Assembly (NCBI GenBank): GCA_963774625.1
Contig: CAVZFQ010000018.1
Location: 434,001 to 498,000 of the forward strand
DNA length: 64,000 bases
Origin: VAXT01 sp963774625
GTDB taxonomy: Bacteria > Actinomycetota > Thermoleophilia > Gaiellales > Gaiellaceae
Reading direction: 5' to 3'
Shown: positions 41,972 to 50,897 of the stretch, in pieces
Numbering within the stretch: position 1 is the stretch's first letter
Layout of the letters: each line of letters begins with the position of its first letter
Position numbers and translations under genes: made by a program
The notes under the pieces: generated by a model
Database searches by the model: none
What the model saw: only the letters and a program-made list of their open reading frames with translations
Told to the model about the DNA's origin: nothing

Positions 41972-43873
41972 CTAGATCTGGATCTCTGCCGGTAGCTCCC
42001 GCGGCTCGTCGGCTGCTTCGAGCTCACGCCGCGTCCGCGCGTCGAAATACACGTAGCAGGTCGTCAGCGCGACGAACGGCAACGCGAGCGCATGGACGAT
42101 CCCGGAGACGAGATTGAGCCACGCCGGCGGCGCACTCGTGAGGAGTATGAGGAGGGCGCCGAGGAAGGGGCCGGCCAGAATCCCGAGGGCGGCCCCGGCT
42201 CCGACGAGCGAGGCCACGCGGAACCAGCGGCCCCGCACGAGCTCCGCACTGCGGCGGAGGGCGTTCACGGCCGGGCGCTCCTCGAGCTCCACGATCTGCG
42301 AGAACAGCGCCCAGCGCACGACGAGCCAGATGGCGACTGGGAACAGGACGACGGTCGTCGTCAACACGGCCCACACGGCAACGGCGACCGCCAGGGCGCG
42401 GAGGAGCGGGCGAGTCCTCGTCAGGGCGATCCGGTAGGCCCGAATCGGGCCGATCGACCGGCCCGCATCGATTTCGGCGAGCGCGCAGGTTGTTGCTGCC
42501 TGGACAAGAGCCAATCCGAGCAGCGTCAGGATCGTGCCGATCCCGACGACGACGAGCACGAGCGCGCCGGCCGACTCCCCTCCGGGATCGATCCCGAGCA
42601 GCCCGAATCCGCCGAAGACGAGGGTCTGGAGTGCGGCGGTGACCATGGCCGTGGGAATCAAGAGGAGCCCGATGCCGAGAAAGAGCGGGGCGCGGCTGAC
42701 GTACATGCGCCCGGCGGCTGAGAGAATCTGACCCCAGCTCCGACGGCGCGCGACGCGTAGAGGGGCGACGGGTTGCCAGGTCGCGCGCCAGGCCACGAGG
42801 AGAATCAGGGCGAGCAACGCCGCGAGGGCCAGCAGCACGAGCACGGGCTCCTGCAGCCAGCGGATCAAGGCCACCGAGCCCGTGCCGACGGCGGCGCAGA
42901 AGAAATCCGTCGCGCCGGTCCCCAGAACGCCGCCGGTCGGCACGGCGTAGGCCTCCTCTCGCCATCCTTCGGAGACCTGGACCGGCTCGACCCAGGACCG
43001 TTTCAGGTTCGGACCGGTCGGACCGTTGAAGAACGCCTCCTGGAGCTCTCCCCAGCGACCCTCGAACGAGATCCAGGGGAACGCCGCCTGCGCTGCGGAC
43101 GCATCGCTCGGGATCGTGCGCACAGCCGGGTCGAGCTCCACGTGGGGGCCGCGCGTATCGTCGCACCCCACTCCCTGCTCCGCCGAGCTGCCGATGTACA
43201 GCGCGTCTTCGAAGAAGTTCGCGTGGGAGCCGGCCGCGGGATAAACGACCGGCCGGCGTCCGTCGACGAGCTCGAGCTTGTCGTCATCCCAGTCAGCGCC
43301 CTCGGCTCCCTCGTGCTGGCTGTAGCCGATCGAGACGGGCTCGCGTCCGAGTGCCTCGCGGGCGTCGCTGGCGTCGAAGACGAGCTGGACGTTCTCCCAG
43401 TCGCCTTCGTGCAGGTTGTTCCAGTCGTTGTAGACGTAGAAGAACCAGTACTGAAGCACCAGCTTTCCGGGTCGATCGGGATCGGTCGCCACGTGGGCGT
43501 AGGTCGTCGAGGGACTGTCCTGGGTCACCCGTCGTCCCCAGCGCTCGTAGTCGCACCCCGGGCTGAGGGCGTGCCCCGGGAAGTCGAGGTGGTAGTTGTA
43601 GAGCCCGACGACGCGGTCGGCCTTGGGCGCGATCTCGACGAGGTCGGTGGGATTCCACGGCCCGCGCAGCGCGACGGTCGGCTCGTCGAAGAGGTCGTCG
43701 ACGTCGATCGGCTCGTACGGCTCCCCCGGCCCGCATTCCTCGGGCTGCTCGACCAGGCGCACGACCGGGGCGTGTCGTTCCGCCAGCGCGACCTCGTCGG
43801 CGAGGTCGGCCGCCGCCGCCGGCGCCACGACGAGCGCGACGACCGCGAGCACGGGAAGGAGGGCGACTCGCAA
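41972..43873 (-). CDS. Secreted Vps62-like domain fused to a six-helix membrane domain
   Basis: 633 residues. After a signal peptide (VALLPVLAVVALVVAPAAAAD) comes an external domain with YWFFYVYNDWNNLHEGDWENVQLVF and YPAAGSHANFFEDALYIG, resembling the Vps62/NPP1-type fold. A first membrane helix (VLVLLALAALLALILLVAW, about 340-360) leads into a region of about six helices (about 390-615) with FLGIGLLLIPTAMVTAAL and ALRRSAELVRGRWFRVASLVG, like the glycerophosphodiesterase membrane domain (DUF975-like). I do not know a function for this fusion. The start ATG at 43873 follows yihY by 11 bp. Confidence 0.7.
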   Translation of the reverse strand: MRVALLPVLAVVALVVAPAAAADLADEVALAERHAPVVRLVEQPEECGPGEPYEPIDVDDLFDEPTVALRGPWNPTDLVEIAPKADRVVGLYNYHLDFPGHALSPGCDYERWGRRVTQDSPSTTYAHVATDPDRPGKLVLQYWFFYVYNDWNNLHEGDWENVQLVFDASDAREALGREPVSIGYSQHEGAEGADWDDDKLELVDGRRPVVYPAAGSHANFFEDALYIGSSAEQGVGCDDTRGPHVELDPAVRTIPSDASAAQAAFPWISFEGRWGELQEAFFNGPTGPNLKRSWVEPVQVSEGWREEAYAVPTGGVLGTGATDFFCAAVGTGSVALIRWLQEPVLVLLALAALLALILLVAWRATWQPVAPLRVARRRSWGQILSAAGRMYVSRAPLFLGIGLLLIPTAMVTAALQTLVFGGFGLLGIDPGGESAGALVLVVVGIGTILTLLGLALVQAATTCALAEIDAGRSIGPIRAYRIALTRTRPLLRALAVAVAVWAVLTTTVVLFPVAIWLVVRWALFSQIVELEERPAVNALRRSAELVRGRWFRVASLVGAGAALGILAGPFLGALLILLTSAPPAWLNLVSGIVHALALPFVALTTCYVYFDARTRRELEAADEPRELPAEIQI

Positions 43874-43884
43874 GGGCCGGACCG

Positions 43885-44718
43885 TTACGGCTTCCCTGGA
43901 CGCAGCCGTGGCGGCTGATCACTCGCCTCGGCACCGATCACTCCGGCGGCAATGATCACGAGCGCCGAGACGAAGAGCCAGGTCACGAAGGCGAACGTTA
44001 CGCCGATCAGGCCGTAGCTCTCGGCCGACCGCTCGATCGTCGAGGGCATGTAGAAGACCGACGCCGCCGTCAGAACGGTCAGTCCGACGGCTACGAGGAG
44101 CGCGCTGGGGACGAGACGCTGCCAGGGAACACGACCGCCCAGGAGCACGTATGGCGTCCAGGCCCAGAGCACTGTCGAGGTGCCGACCGTGACGACGACG
44201 TAGAGCGCCGAACCGCCGAGCTCCTGCAGCCAATTCCGGATCGGGACGACGAACGCGAGGAAGGCGGCGAGGCCGGCGATCCAGATGAGTCCCCGAACGG
44301 CCCCACGAAGTCCAACCGGCTCGAGCCGCCAGATTCGCTCGTACGTCCGCTGCAGCAGGCGCGCGAAGCTGTGGCAGGTGATGAGGAGGGCGACGAGGCC
44401 GACGGCAGTCGCCGCGCCCCGGACCTCGGACGGCGTCGTGAACAACTGCCGAATCACCGTGGCGGCGTCGCCCTCGAGCTGGAACCGCTTCACGAGGCGG
44501 TCGGCCAGGCTCGCGTCCGCCGGCGTGAACGCCGACGCGACGACGGCGAGCGGGATCAGCGCGATGAACGCACGGGACGAGAGCGCGATGGCGCGGTCGA
44601 AGCCCTCGAGCTCGATGAACCGATAGGTGCACCGCCCCGCGAAGCTCCGCTCCAGAAACCGAACAGCGCGTTGACGCAGCACGTGCCCGAGGATGGCCCG
44701 TCGCGCCCGCGGCTGCAA
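43885..44718 (-). CDS. YihY/BrkB-family inner membrane protein
   Basis: 277 residues with six membrane helices. Typical YihY features are RFIELEGFDRAIALSSRAFIALIPL in the first third, LLQRTYERIWRLEP, WTPYVLLGGRVPWQRLVPSALLVAVG and SAESYGLIGVTFAFVTWLFVSALVIIAAGVIGAE at the end. The family was once called ribonuclease BN by mistake; its real role is unknown, perhaps transport. It stands between the M48 protease and the Vps62-like fusion, all on one strand with 6-11 bp gaps, so likely one operon. Confidence 0.88.
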   Translation of the reverse strand: MQPRARRAILGHVLRQRAVRFLERSFAGRCTYRFIELEGFDRAIALSSRAFIALIPLAVVASAFTPADASLADRLVKRFQLEGDAATVIRQLFTTPSEVRGAATAVGLVALLITCHSFARLLQRTYERIWRLEPVGLRGAVRGLIWIAGLAAFLAFVVPIRNWLQELGGSALYVVVTVGTSTVLWAWTPYVLLGGRVPWQRLVPSALLVAVGLTVLTAASVFYMPSTIERSAESYGLIGVTFAFVTWLFVSALVIIAAGVIGAEASDQPPRLRPGKP

Positions 44719-44724
44719 GTCGAG

Positions 44725-45957
44725 CTAGCGCTCGCCGCGCTCCCAGGCCTCGGCCATCTCGATGCGCTGCAGAAGCGTGGGATGGGTTCCGAAGTAGATG
44801 TGCCACCACCCAGGTGGATCCGGCTGGCTGAGGCCCTCCTTCGCAAAGCCCTCGAACAGGCTCTCGGCCGCTGACGGGTCGTTGGTCGCCTTGAGAGCGA
44901 CCCAGTCCGCCTCCGCCTCGTAGCGGCGTGAGATCTCGTTCGCGATCGGCATGACCGCCAGGTTGATGACGACGAGCAGGAGCGCGCCGTAGGGCAATAC
45001 GGCGGGATCCCCGAGACCCCCGCGCCGCCGGGTCGCCTCCGCGATGAGGAACGCGATCGGGAACGCGAAGAGCACCGACCACCCCAGCCCCTTCAGGATG
45101 TGCTTGCGCGCGATGTGGCCGAACTCGTGCGCAACGACCACCTCCACCGAATCGTCGGAGAAGCGGCCGTCGAGCAGCGTGTCGAAGAGGACGATGCGCT
45201 CAGTCGGGCCGAGGCCGGCCGCGAAGGCATTGGGCTGGTTGGTGACGTCGCTCACCTTCTCGACGTCGACGGGCGTCCCCTCGGTGCCGACCTTCTTCGC
45301 GAGCACCTCGGACTCGCGGCGAAGCTGGGGGTCCTGCGGCCGATCGATGCCGAAGGCGAGCAGGTAGGGAGACACGAAAATGAAGAAGACGGTGATCGCC
45401 AGGAAGACCGGCGGGACCGGGATCCACCAGAAGCGCGGATAGCGCCTGGCAAAGCCCATCACGACGACGACCTGCAGCATGATGAAGGCGATCGAGCCGC
45501 CGAGAACGGCCCATGGCTCGATGAGCCACTCGAGCCAGCCGCCCTCCGCCAGGTCGTAGCGCGTGTCCCACCAGCGCAGGGCAATCGAGAACGGCAGGTC
45601 GACGGCCCAGACGACGACCAGCATCACCATCGAGACGATCAGCCCGGAGCCGATCGGGCCGAGACCGGTGGCCCTGGCGAGCCTCGGGATGCGAAACACG
45701 AGGACGACCAGCGTGATGAGCGTGGCGACGATCGAGAGCGCGGTCACGATGCGCACGAACCGCGCGTACTCGGCGGTCTCCTCGAGGAGCTCGGCGTCGA
45801 AGAACTCGCGCGCCGAGAGGTTCGGCAGCTGCAGGTCCCCGGGCACCTGGGTGCGCCACAGGTACCACGCTGCGGCGAGCCAGCCGAGCACGACGAGGGC
45901 TATCGTTGCCACGGCCCACCTCGGTAGCCCTTTGCGAGCCGCAGTCATCTCCGACAT
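44725..45957 (-). CDS. M48-family membrane metalloprotease (Ste24-like)
   Basis: About 410 residues. The N-terminal half has several membrane helices (AVATIALVVLGWLAAAWYLW and so on), matching the CAAX-protease N-terminal domain. The catalytic half has VVVAHEFGHIARKHILKG (zinc site) and RYEAEADWVALK with the third zinc ligand. NQPNAFAAGLGP is also typical. It degrades or processes membrane proteins. Starts at ATG 45957 or 45948 are both possible; TATAGG lies 9 nt before the first. Its 5' end overlaps that of the divergent phosphoesterase. Confidence 0.88.
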   Translation of the reverse strand: MSEMTAARKGLPRWAVATIALVVLGWLAAAWYLWRTQVPGDLQLPNLSAREFFDAELLEETAEYARFVRIVTALSIVATLITLVVLVFRIPRLARATGLGPIGSGLIVSMVMLVVVWAVDLPFSIALRWWDTRYDLAEGGWLEWLIEPWAVLGGSIAFIMLQVVVVMGFARRYPRFWWIPVPPVFLAITVFFIFVSPYLLAFGIDRPQDPQLRRESEVLAKKVGTEGTPVDVEKVSDVTNQPNAFAAGLGPTERIVLFDTLLDGRFSDDSVEVVVAHEFGHIARKHILKGLGWSVLFAFPIAFLIAEATRRRGGLGDPAVLPYGALLLVVINLAVMPIANEISRRYEAEADWVALKATNDPSAAESLFEGFAKEGLSQPDPPGWWHIYFGTHPTLLQRIEMAEAWERGER

Positions 45958-46669
45958 CCACGGCAACCTATACGCCCTCGAGGCGGTGCTCGACGCGCTC
46001 GAGAAGGATCCGCCCGACCAGATCTGGTCGCTCGGGGACACCGTCGGTTACGGGCCGCGGCCGAATCGATGCGTCGCGCTGGTCAAGGAGCGCGCGGCGG
46101 TCTCGCTCGCCGGCAACCACGATCTCGGAGTCCTTGGTGTGAACGAGGTTGCCAATCTGCTCGATTTCAGTCACGACGCCGCCACCGCAGGCCGCTGGAC
46201 ACAGGGAGTGCTGGAGGACGAGTCGCGCACCTACCTCGCCGGGCTCGAGCCGCTGGCGAAGGTCGACGGCGCCGAGCTCTTCCATGCGAGCCCCCGCGAT
46301 CCCGTGTGGGACTACGTGCTGACCGCCGAGGGCGCGCTCGACGCGCTCGAGTTGACCGAGGCACCCCTCGTGCTCGTCGGGCACAGCCATGTCGCGCTGG
46401 CGATCGGCATCACCGGCGAGACACTCGACGGTGGGCTCGCCCCGGAGGGCAGCGAAGTGGATCTCGCCAGCGGCCGCTGGCTCCTCAATCCAGGCTCGGT
46501 GGGCCAGCCGCGCGACGGCGACCCGCGGGCGGCCTATCTGATGATCGACTTCGACGCGAAGCGCGCCCAATTTCGGCGGGTCCCATACCCTGTCGAGCGC
46601 ACACAGGCTGAGATACGTGAACGGAACCTTCCCGAAGCTCTGGCCGAACGCCTGGCTCACGGTCTGTAG
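45932..46669 (+). CDS. Metallophosphoesterase (YfcE/serine-phosphatase-like)
   Basis: About 245 residues from TTG 45932 (LRAAVISDIHGNLYALEAVL). The metal motifs are SDIHGN, WSLGDTVGYGPRP, LAGNHDLG, LFHASPRDP and LVGHSHVALAI, plus LLNPGSVGQPRDGDPRAAY. The family dephosphorylates various phosphoesters. The TTG lies 25 bp inside the divergent M48 gene if that starts at 45957. Downstream, a lipoprotein gene overlaps its last 53 bp and a kinase follows. Confidence 0.87.
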   Translation: MRAAVISDIHGNLYALEAVLDALEKDPPDQIWSLGDTVGYGPRPNRCVALVKERAAVSLAGNHDLGVLGVNEVANLLDFSHDAATAGRWTQGVLEDESRTYLAGLEPLAKVDGAELFHASPRDPVWDYVLTAEGALDALELTEAPLVLVGHSHVALAIGITGETLDGGLAPEGSEVDLASGRWLLNPGSVGQPRDGDPRAAYLMIDFDAKRAQFRRVPYPVERTQAEIRERNLPEALAERLAHGL

Positions 46670-47036
46670 CGCGCTCGCGCTGGCCGTGGGGGGCTGCGGC
46701 GGCGACGGCGGGCAGCGCGACCCTGGCCCACAGATCGATGGTGCCGCCGCTGCCGAGCTCGCCGAGCGCAGCGACGAGATCGCGCGGCTCATCGACGAAG
46801 GAGACGTGTGCAGCGCCGCGCACGAAGCCGACCTGCTGCGGGCTCAGGTTCAGGCCGAGGTCGACGACGGAAGCGTCCCGCGCGCGCTCGCGGACGAGCT
46901 GGTGGCGAAGTCCGAAGACCTCGTGAACGAGGTCAATTGCGACGAGCTCGAGCCTCCGCCTCCACCTCCGCCGTCGGAAGACGACGACGACGAGGGCAAG
47001 GGCAAGAAGGACAAGAAGAAGAAGGGGGACGACTGA
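46617..47036 (+). CDS. Small lipoprotein with acidic-basic tail
   Basis: 139 residues from GTG 46617. The signal sequence ends in a lipobox (ALAVGGC) with Cys at about 27. The mature part is helical and charged (AAAELAERSDEIARLIDEGD) with two Cys, then a proline run, an acidic patch (SEDDDDEG) and a lysine-rich end (KGKKDKKKKGDD). Function unknown. It overlaps the phosphoesterase by 53 bp, and its stop overlaps the likely start of the kinase, so all three should be cotranslated. It may serve as an extracellular partner of the kinase. Confidence 0.65.
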   Translation: MNGTFPKLWPNAWLTVCSALALAVGGCGGDGGQRDPGPQIDGAAAAELAERSDEIARLIDEGDVCSAAHEADLLRAQVQAEVDDGSVPRALADELVAKSEDLVNEVNCDELEPPPPPPPSEDDDDEGKGKKDKKKKGDD

Positions 47037-48109
47037 GCGTCGAGACGCTTGCCGGCGGCCGGTACGCGATCCTGGAGGAGCTGGGCAGCGGCGGGATGGC
47101 CGTCGTCCACCGGGCCCGGGACAGCGAGCTCGACCGGGACGTGGCGATCAAGGTGCTGGCTGAGCACCTCGCCTCCGACGTCGAGTTCCGGCGACGGTTT
47201 CTGCGCGAGTCCCGGCTCGCGGCGAAGCTCTCGCACCCGAACGTCGTCAGCATCTACGACGGCGGCGAGACGGACGGACGACCGTACATCGTCATGGAGT
47301 ACGTGGACGGCGTCACCCTCGCCGGCGAGCTCGCGCGGCGCGGTCGCCTCTCCACCGACGAGGCGATCGGCCTCGCGATCCAGGTGTGCGCAGGGCTCGA
47401 GCACGCGCACGCCACGGGGCTCGTGCACCGAGACGTCAAGCCTCAGAATCTGCTCCTGAGGGCCGACGGCGTGCTCAAGATCGCCGACTTCGGGATCGCG
47501 CGCGCCGTCGAGGGAACACAACTCACCGAGGCCGGCACCGTGCTCGGCACCGCCGTCTACCTCTCGCCCGAGCAGGCTTCCGGCGAGCAGGTGTCGCCCG
47601 CGGCCGACATCTACTCGCTCGGCGCCGTCATGTACGAGCTGCTCGCGGGGCAGCCCCCGTTCTCCCTCGAGAAGAACCTGCCGGCGCTCGTCCTCAAGAA
47701 ACGGACCGGCCGCGTGCCGAGCCTGCGGGATTCCCTACCCGAGCTTCCAAGCCGGCTGGACGAGATCGTCCTGCGCTGTCTGTCGCCCGAGCCTGCAGCG
47801 CGGCCCGCATCGGCTGCCCTGCTGGCGCAGGAGCTCGCGGCATTCGCTCCCGATGCGGCGACGGTCCAGTTCCCGGCGACCACCACCCCGGTGACGAGAG
47901 CCCGCTCTCGACGACGGGCCTGGCCGTTCGCGGCCGCTGCGATCGCACTGGTCGCCGTCGCCGGCGGCATCGTGCTCGCCACCCGCGACGGTGGCGGATC
48001 GAATCCTCCGAACGAGAATCCGCCGGCCGTGCAGCCGGTGCCGCCGGGCTCGACCCCGGCGGAGCGCGCACGAAATCTGGCGGACTGGATCCGCGACAAC
48101 TCGGGCTGA
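47033..48109 (+). CDS. Membrane Ser/Thr protein kinase, apparent CTG start
   Basis: About 358 residues with a complete Hanks-type kinase: glycine loop ILEELGSGGMAVVHRARD, Lys in VAIKVL, Glu in RFLRESRLAAKLSHPN, catalytic loop LVHRDVKPQNLLL, IADFGIA, and GTAVYLSPEQASG with conserved domain end. After residue 290 comes a membrane helix (WPFAAAAIALVAVAGGIVLA) and a short external tail without PASTA repeats. No ATG, GTG or TTG start lies before the glycine loop; the best is CTG 47033, overlapping the upstream stop as CTGA, with GGGGG 4 nt before it. It converges with the sigma-factor gene. Confidence 0.87.
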   Translation: MSVETLAGGRYAILEELGSGGMAVVHRARDSELDRDVAIKVLAEHLASDVEFRRRFLRESRLAAKLSHPNVVSIYDGGETDGRPYIVMEYVDGVTLAGELARRGRLSTDEAIGLAIQVCAGLEHAHATGLVHRDVKPQNLLLRADGVLKIADFGIARAVEGTQLTEAGTVLGTAVYLSPEQASGEQVSPAADIYSLGAVMYELLAGQPPFSLEKNLPALVLKKRTGRVPSLRDSLPELPSRLDEIVLRCLSPEPAARPASAALLAQELAAFAPDAATVQFPATTTPVTRARSRRRAWPFAAAAIALVAVAGGIVLATRDGGGSNPPNENPPAVQPVPPGSTPAERARNLADWIRDNSG

Positions 48110-48118
48110 GAGGCTCTG

Positions 48119-48721
48119 CTAGCTGGCGGCTTCGGCTTCGGCTTCGACCGCAGGCTTCTCGGTCTGGCCGAACGTGATGCCGTCACGGGCCAGCGCGAGC
48201 TGAACTTCCTCGCGGGCCTTGTAGATCCGCCACTTGACCGTGGCGAGCGTGATCTCGAGCGAGTCGGCGATCTCCGTGTAGGAGAGACCGACGACGTCAC
48301 GCAGAAGGAGCGCCATCTTCAGGTCGACGTTCATCGCCTCGATCGAACGCCACACGGCGTCCATCGCCTCGACCTGCTCGACCGGCGCGTCGACGACCTC
48401 GAGGAGGTCGGGTGCGTCGTCGAGGACGACCGACAGGCGGGGCCGGCGCTCGACCGCTCGCAACTCGTCGAGGACCCGGTTCTTCGTGACCTGGAAGAGC
48501 CACGTCGTAAAGCGGCACCGCAGCGAGAACTTCGGCAGGCCCTGGTACACGCGGAGGAAAACCTCCTGGGTCAGATCCTCCGCGAGGGAGCGGTCGCCGA
48601 CGAGGCGCATCACGTAGTTGAAGACCGGCTGCTCGTAGGTGCGGACGATCAGCGTGAAAGCGCGCTCGTCTCCGCGCTGGGCTTTCCGCAGTACTCCGAG
48701 GTCCGGTTGTTGGAGTGCCAA
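48119..48721 (-). CDS. ECF-type RNA polymerase sigma factor
   Basis: 200 residues. Region 2 is AFTLIVRTYEQPVFNYVMRLVGDRSLAEDLTQEVFLRVYQGLPKF and region 4 is LRDVVGLSYTEIADSLEITLATVKWRIYKARE, with nothing between but a short linker, as in group 4 sigmas. A C-terminal Glu/Ala tail (EKPAVEAEAEAAS) is extra. No anti-sigma gene is adjacent; the neighbour is a Ser/Thr kinase on the other strand, and kinase control of ECF sigmas is known elsewhere. The start is TTG at 48721, with TACACT 7 nt upstream. Confidence 0.9.
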   Translation of the reverse strand: MALQQPDLGVLRKAQRGDERAFTLIVRTYEQPVFNYVMRLVGDRSLAEDLTQEVFLRVYQGLPKFSLRCRFTTWLFQVTKNRVLDELRAVERRPRLSVVLDDAPDLLEVVDAPVEQVEAMDAVWRSIEAMNVDLKMALLLRDVVGLSYTEIADSLEITLATVKWRIYKAREEVQLALARDGITFGQTEKPAVEAEAEAAS

Positions 48722-48728
48722 GGGTCGG

Positions 48729-48734
48729 AGTGTA
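48729..48734 (-). promoter_or_regulatory. -10-like hexamer of the sigma-factor gene
   Basis: TACACT (48734-48729) lies 7 nt before the TTG start, just beyond the gpmI stop codon (48741-48739). The CCCTTTAGGG palindrome around that stop precedes it. No good -35 is seen. Confidence 0.4.
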
Positions 48735-48738
48735 GCCC

Positions 48739-50217
48739 CTAAAGGGACTCTCCGAATAGGGATTTTCCCGTCATTTGTACGGGTTTTGTAATACCAAGCA
48801 GGGCCAGCACGGTCGGCACGAGGTCACTGAGTTCCCCATCCTCGCGGAGTGAAACGTCCGGATCCGTGACCACCAACGGCACGGGGTTCGACGTATGTGC
48901 GGTATGTGGCGTGCCATCCTCGGCGAGCATCTGCTCCGCGTTTCCGTGGTCGGCCGTGATCAGAGCGACGCCGCCCTTCTGGGACACGGCGTCGACCACC
49001 CGGCCGAGACACTCGTCGACGGTCTCGACGGCTCGGACGGTCGCCGAAATCGATCCGGTGTGCCCGACCATGTCGGGATTGGCGAAGTTGAGAACCGCGA
49101 ACCCGTACTCGCCTGAGCTGAGGGCATCCACGAAGCGGTCGGTCACCTCACGGGCCGACATCTCGGGCTTGTGGTCATAGCTGGGGACGTCCCGCGGCGA
49201 CGGCACGAGGATTCGCGTCTCACCGGGCCACTCCTCTTCTCGGCCGCCGTTGAAGAAGTACGTGACGTGCGCGTACTTCTCCGTCTCCGCGACATGCAGT
49301 TGAGGCACGCCGTGCTCGGACAGGACCTCAGCCACGGTGTCGGTCACCTCCTGCTCTGCGAAGGCAACGGGAACCTCGAAGTCGTCTCGGTAGCTCGTCA
49401 TCGTCGTCACGTCGAATCCTGAAGCCAGGAGCTTCTGCGTCAACTGCCGACCGCGGTCGGGCCGGAAGTTGAAGAAAACGACCGCGTCCTCGGGCTCGAG
49501 CCGGGGTCGGCCCTCGATTGCAATCGGCTCGATGAACTCGTCGGTCACGTTCTCGTCATAACTTCGGCGAATTCCGGCGATCGGATCTCTGGTGGTGAGC
49601 CCGTTGGGCCCGACGAGTGCGCCGAGCGCCTTCTCCGTACGCTCCCAGCGCTGATCGCGGTCCATTGCGTAGTAACGGCCGACCACCGTTGCGATCCGCT
49701 CGACCGGCAGCTCCGCGAGATCGTCGGCGGCCGAGGTCGGTGAGACGTCGCGCCCGTCCGTGAAGGCGTGGATGAACGTCTGATCCTCCATTCCCTGCCG
49801 GCGGGCGAGCTCGAGCAAGGCACGGACGTGGTCGATGTGCGAGTGGACTCCGCCGTACGAGACGAGGCCGAGCAGGTGCACGCGGCCGCCGCGGGCCTTC
49901 GCCCGCTCGAAGGCGCCGACGAGCGCGGGGTTCTCGAGGAGCGAGCCGTCGGCGATCGCCTGGTTCACCCGCATCAGGTCCTGGAAGAGGACTCGGCCGG
50001 AGCCGATCGTCAGGTGCCCGACCTCGGAGTTCCCCATCTGGCCCGGCGGCAATCCAACCGCTTCGCCGGACGCCTTGATAGTGGTGCTTGGGCACTCGTT
50101 CCAGAGACGATCGAAGACCGGCGTGTCCGCCAGCTCGACCGCGTTTCCGGGGCCGGGCGGTGCGAGCCCCCAGCCGTCCAGGATGACGAGCGCTACGAGC
50201 GGCTTGCGCTCAGGCAA
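48739..50217 (-). CDS. gpmI: Phosphoglycerate mutase, cofactor-independent
   Basis: The 492-residue enzyme is of the alkaline-phosphatase superfamily. It has LVILDGWGLAPPGPGNA, the phosphoserine site GQMGNSEVGHLTIGSGRV, VHLLGLVSYGGVHSHIDHV, FTDGRDVSPTSA, FFNFRPDRGRQL, NFANPDMVGHTG and ITADHGNAEQML with the metal ligands. It converts 3- to 2-phosphoglycerate. The start TTG at 50217 lies inside the end of tpiA (25 bp overlap). It is the last gene of the glycolysis set before the sigma-factor gene. Confidence 0.95.
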   Translation of the reverse strand: MPERKPLVALVILDGWGLAPPGPGNAVELADTPVFDRLWNECPSTTIKASGEAVGLPPGQMGNSEVGHLTIGSGRVLFQDLMRVNQAIADGSLLENPALVGAFERAKARGGRVHLLGLVSYGGVHSHIDHVRALLELARRQGMEDQTFIHAFTDGRDVSPTSAADDLAELPVERIATVVGRYYAMDRDQRWERTEKALGALVGPNGLTTRDPIAGIRRSYDENVTDEFIEPIAIEGRPRLEPEDAVVFFNFRPDRGRQLTQKLLASGFDVTTMTSYRDDFEVPVAFAEQEVTDTVAEVLSEHGVPQLHVAETEKYAHVTYFFNGGREEEWPGETRILVPSPRDVPSYDHKPEMSAREVTDRFVDALSSGEYGFAVLNFANPDMVGHTGSISATVRAVETVDECLGRVVDAVSQKGGVALITADHGNAEQMLAEDGTPHTAHTSNPVPLVVTDPDVSLREDGELSDLVPTVLALLGITKPVQMTGKSLFGESL

Positions 50218-50897
50218 ATGGAGGCAAACGATTCGACGTCGAGCGAGGCCCCGCCGACGAGCGCGCCGTCGACGGCCGAGAGGCTCAGGAGCTCCTCGGC
50301 GTTCTCCGACTTCACCGAGCCACCGTAGAGCACAGGAACGCCGAGCAGTCCCTTGATGAACTCGTGCGCCTCCTGGGCGATCTCGGGCGTCGCGGTCTTC
50401 CCCGTGCCGATCGCCCAGACCGGCTCGTAGGCGATGACGAGGTTGTCCTCGGCCTCGAGGACGGAGAGCTGGCGCCGGAGCACGTCCTCGGTCTCTCCGC
50501 GCTCCCGCTCCTCCTCGGTCTCGCCCACGCAGGCGATGACCGATAGGCCCGCATCGAGAGCGGCGCGCGTGCGCCTGCCGACTCCCTCGTCGGTCTCGCC
50601 GAAGAGCTGGCGGCGCTCCGAGTGGCCGACGATGGCGCCGTAGACGCCGAGCTCGCGCAGCATCGGCGCCGAGACCTCGCCGGTGAACGCGCCTTCCGCT
50701 TCCCAGTGCACGTTCTGCGCTGCGACGGCGATGTCGGTTCCCGCCAGGATCTGCACTGCGACGGCGAGTGACGGGAACGGCGGACAGACTGCGACCTCGA
50801 CCGCCTCGAGATCCGCGAGCGCACGCTTCAGCTCGATGCAGAACTCGGCCGTCTCCGCCTGGCCCTTGTACATCTTCCAGTTGCCTGCGATCAGCAC
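50193..50897 (-). CDS. tpiA: Triosephosphate isomerase
   Basis: 234 residues, slightly short for TIM (about 250). All active-site parts are present: LIAGNWKMYKG (Lys), IVGHSERRQLFGE (His), AYEPVWAIGTGKTATP (Glu) with the mobile loop, and LYGGSVKSENAEELL. It interconverts glyceraldehyde-3-phosphate and dihydroxyacetone phosphate. The start GTG at 50897 directly follows the pgk stop with no gap, so translation is coupled. Confidence 0.96.
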   Translation of the reverse strand: MLIAGNWKMYKGQAETAEFCIELKRALADLEAVEVAVCPPFPSLAVAVQILAGTDIAVAAQNVHWEAEGAFTGEVSAPMLRELGVYGAIVGHSERRQLFGETDEGVGRRTRAALDAGLSVIACVGETEEERERGETEDVLRRQLSVLEAEDNLVIAYEPVWAIGTGKTATPEIAQEAHEFIKGLLGVPVLYGGSVKSENAEELLSLSAVDGALVGGASLDVESFASICLSASRS

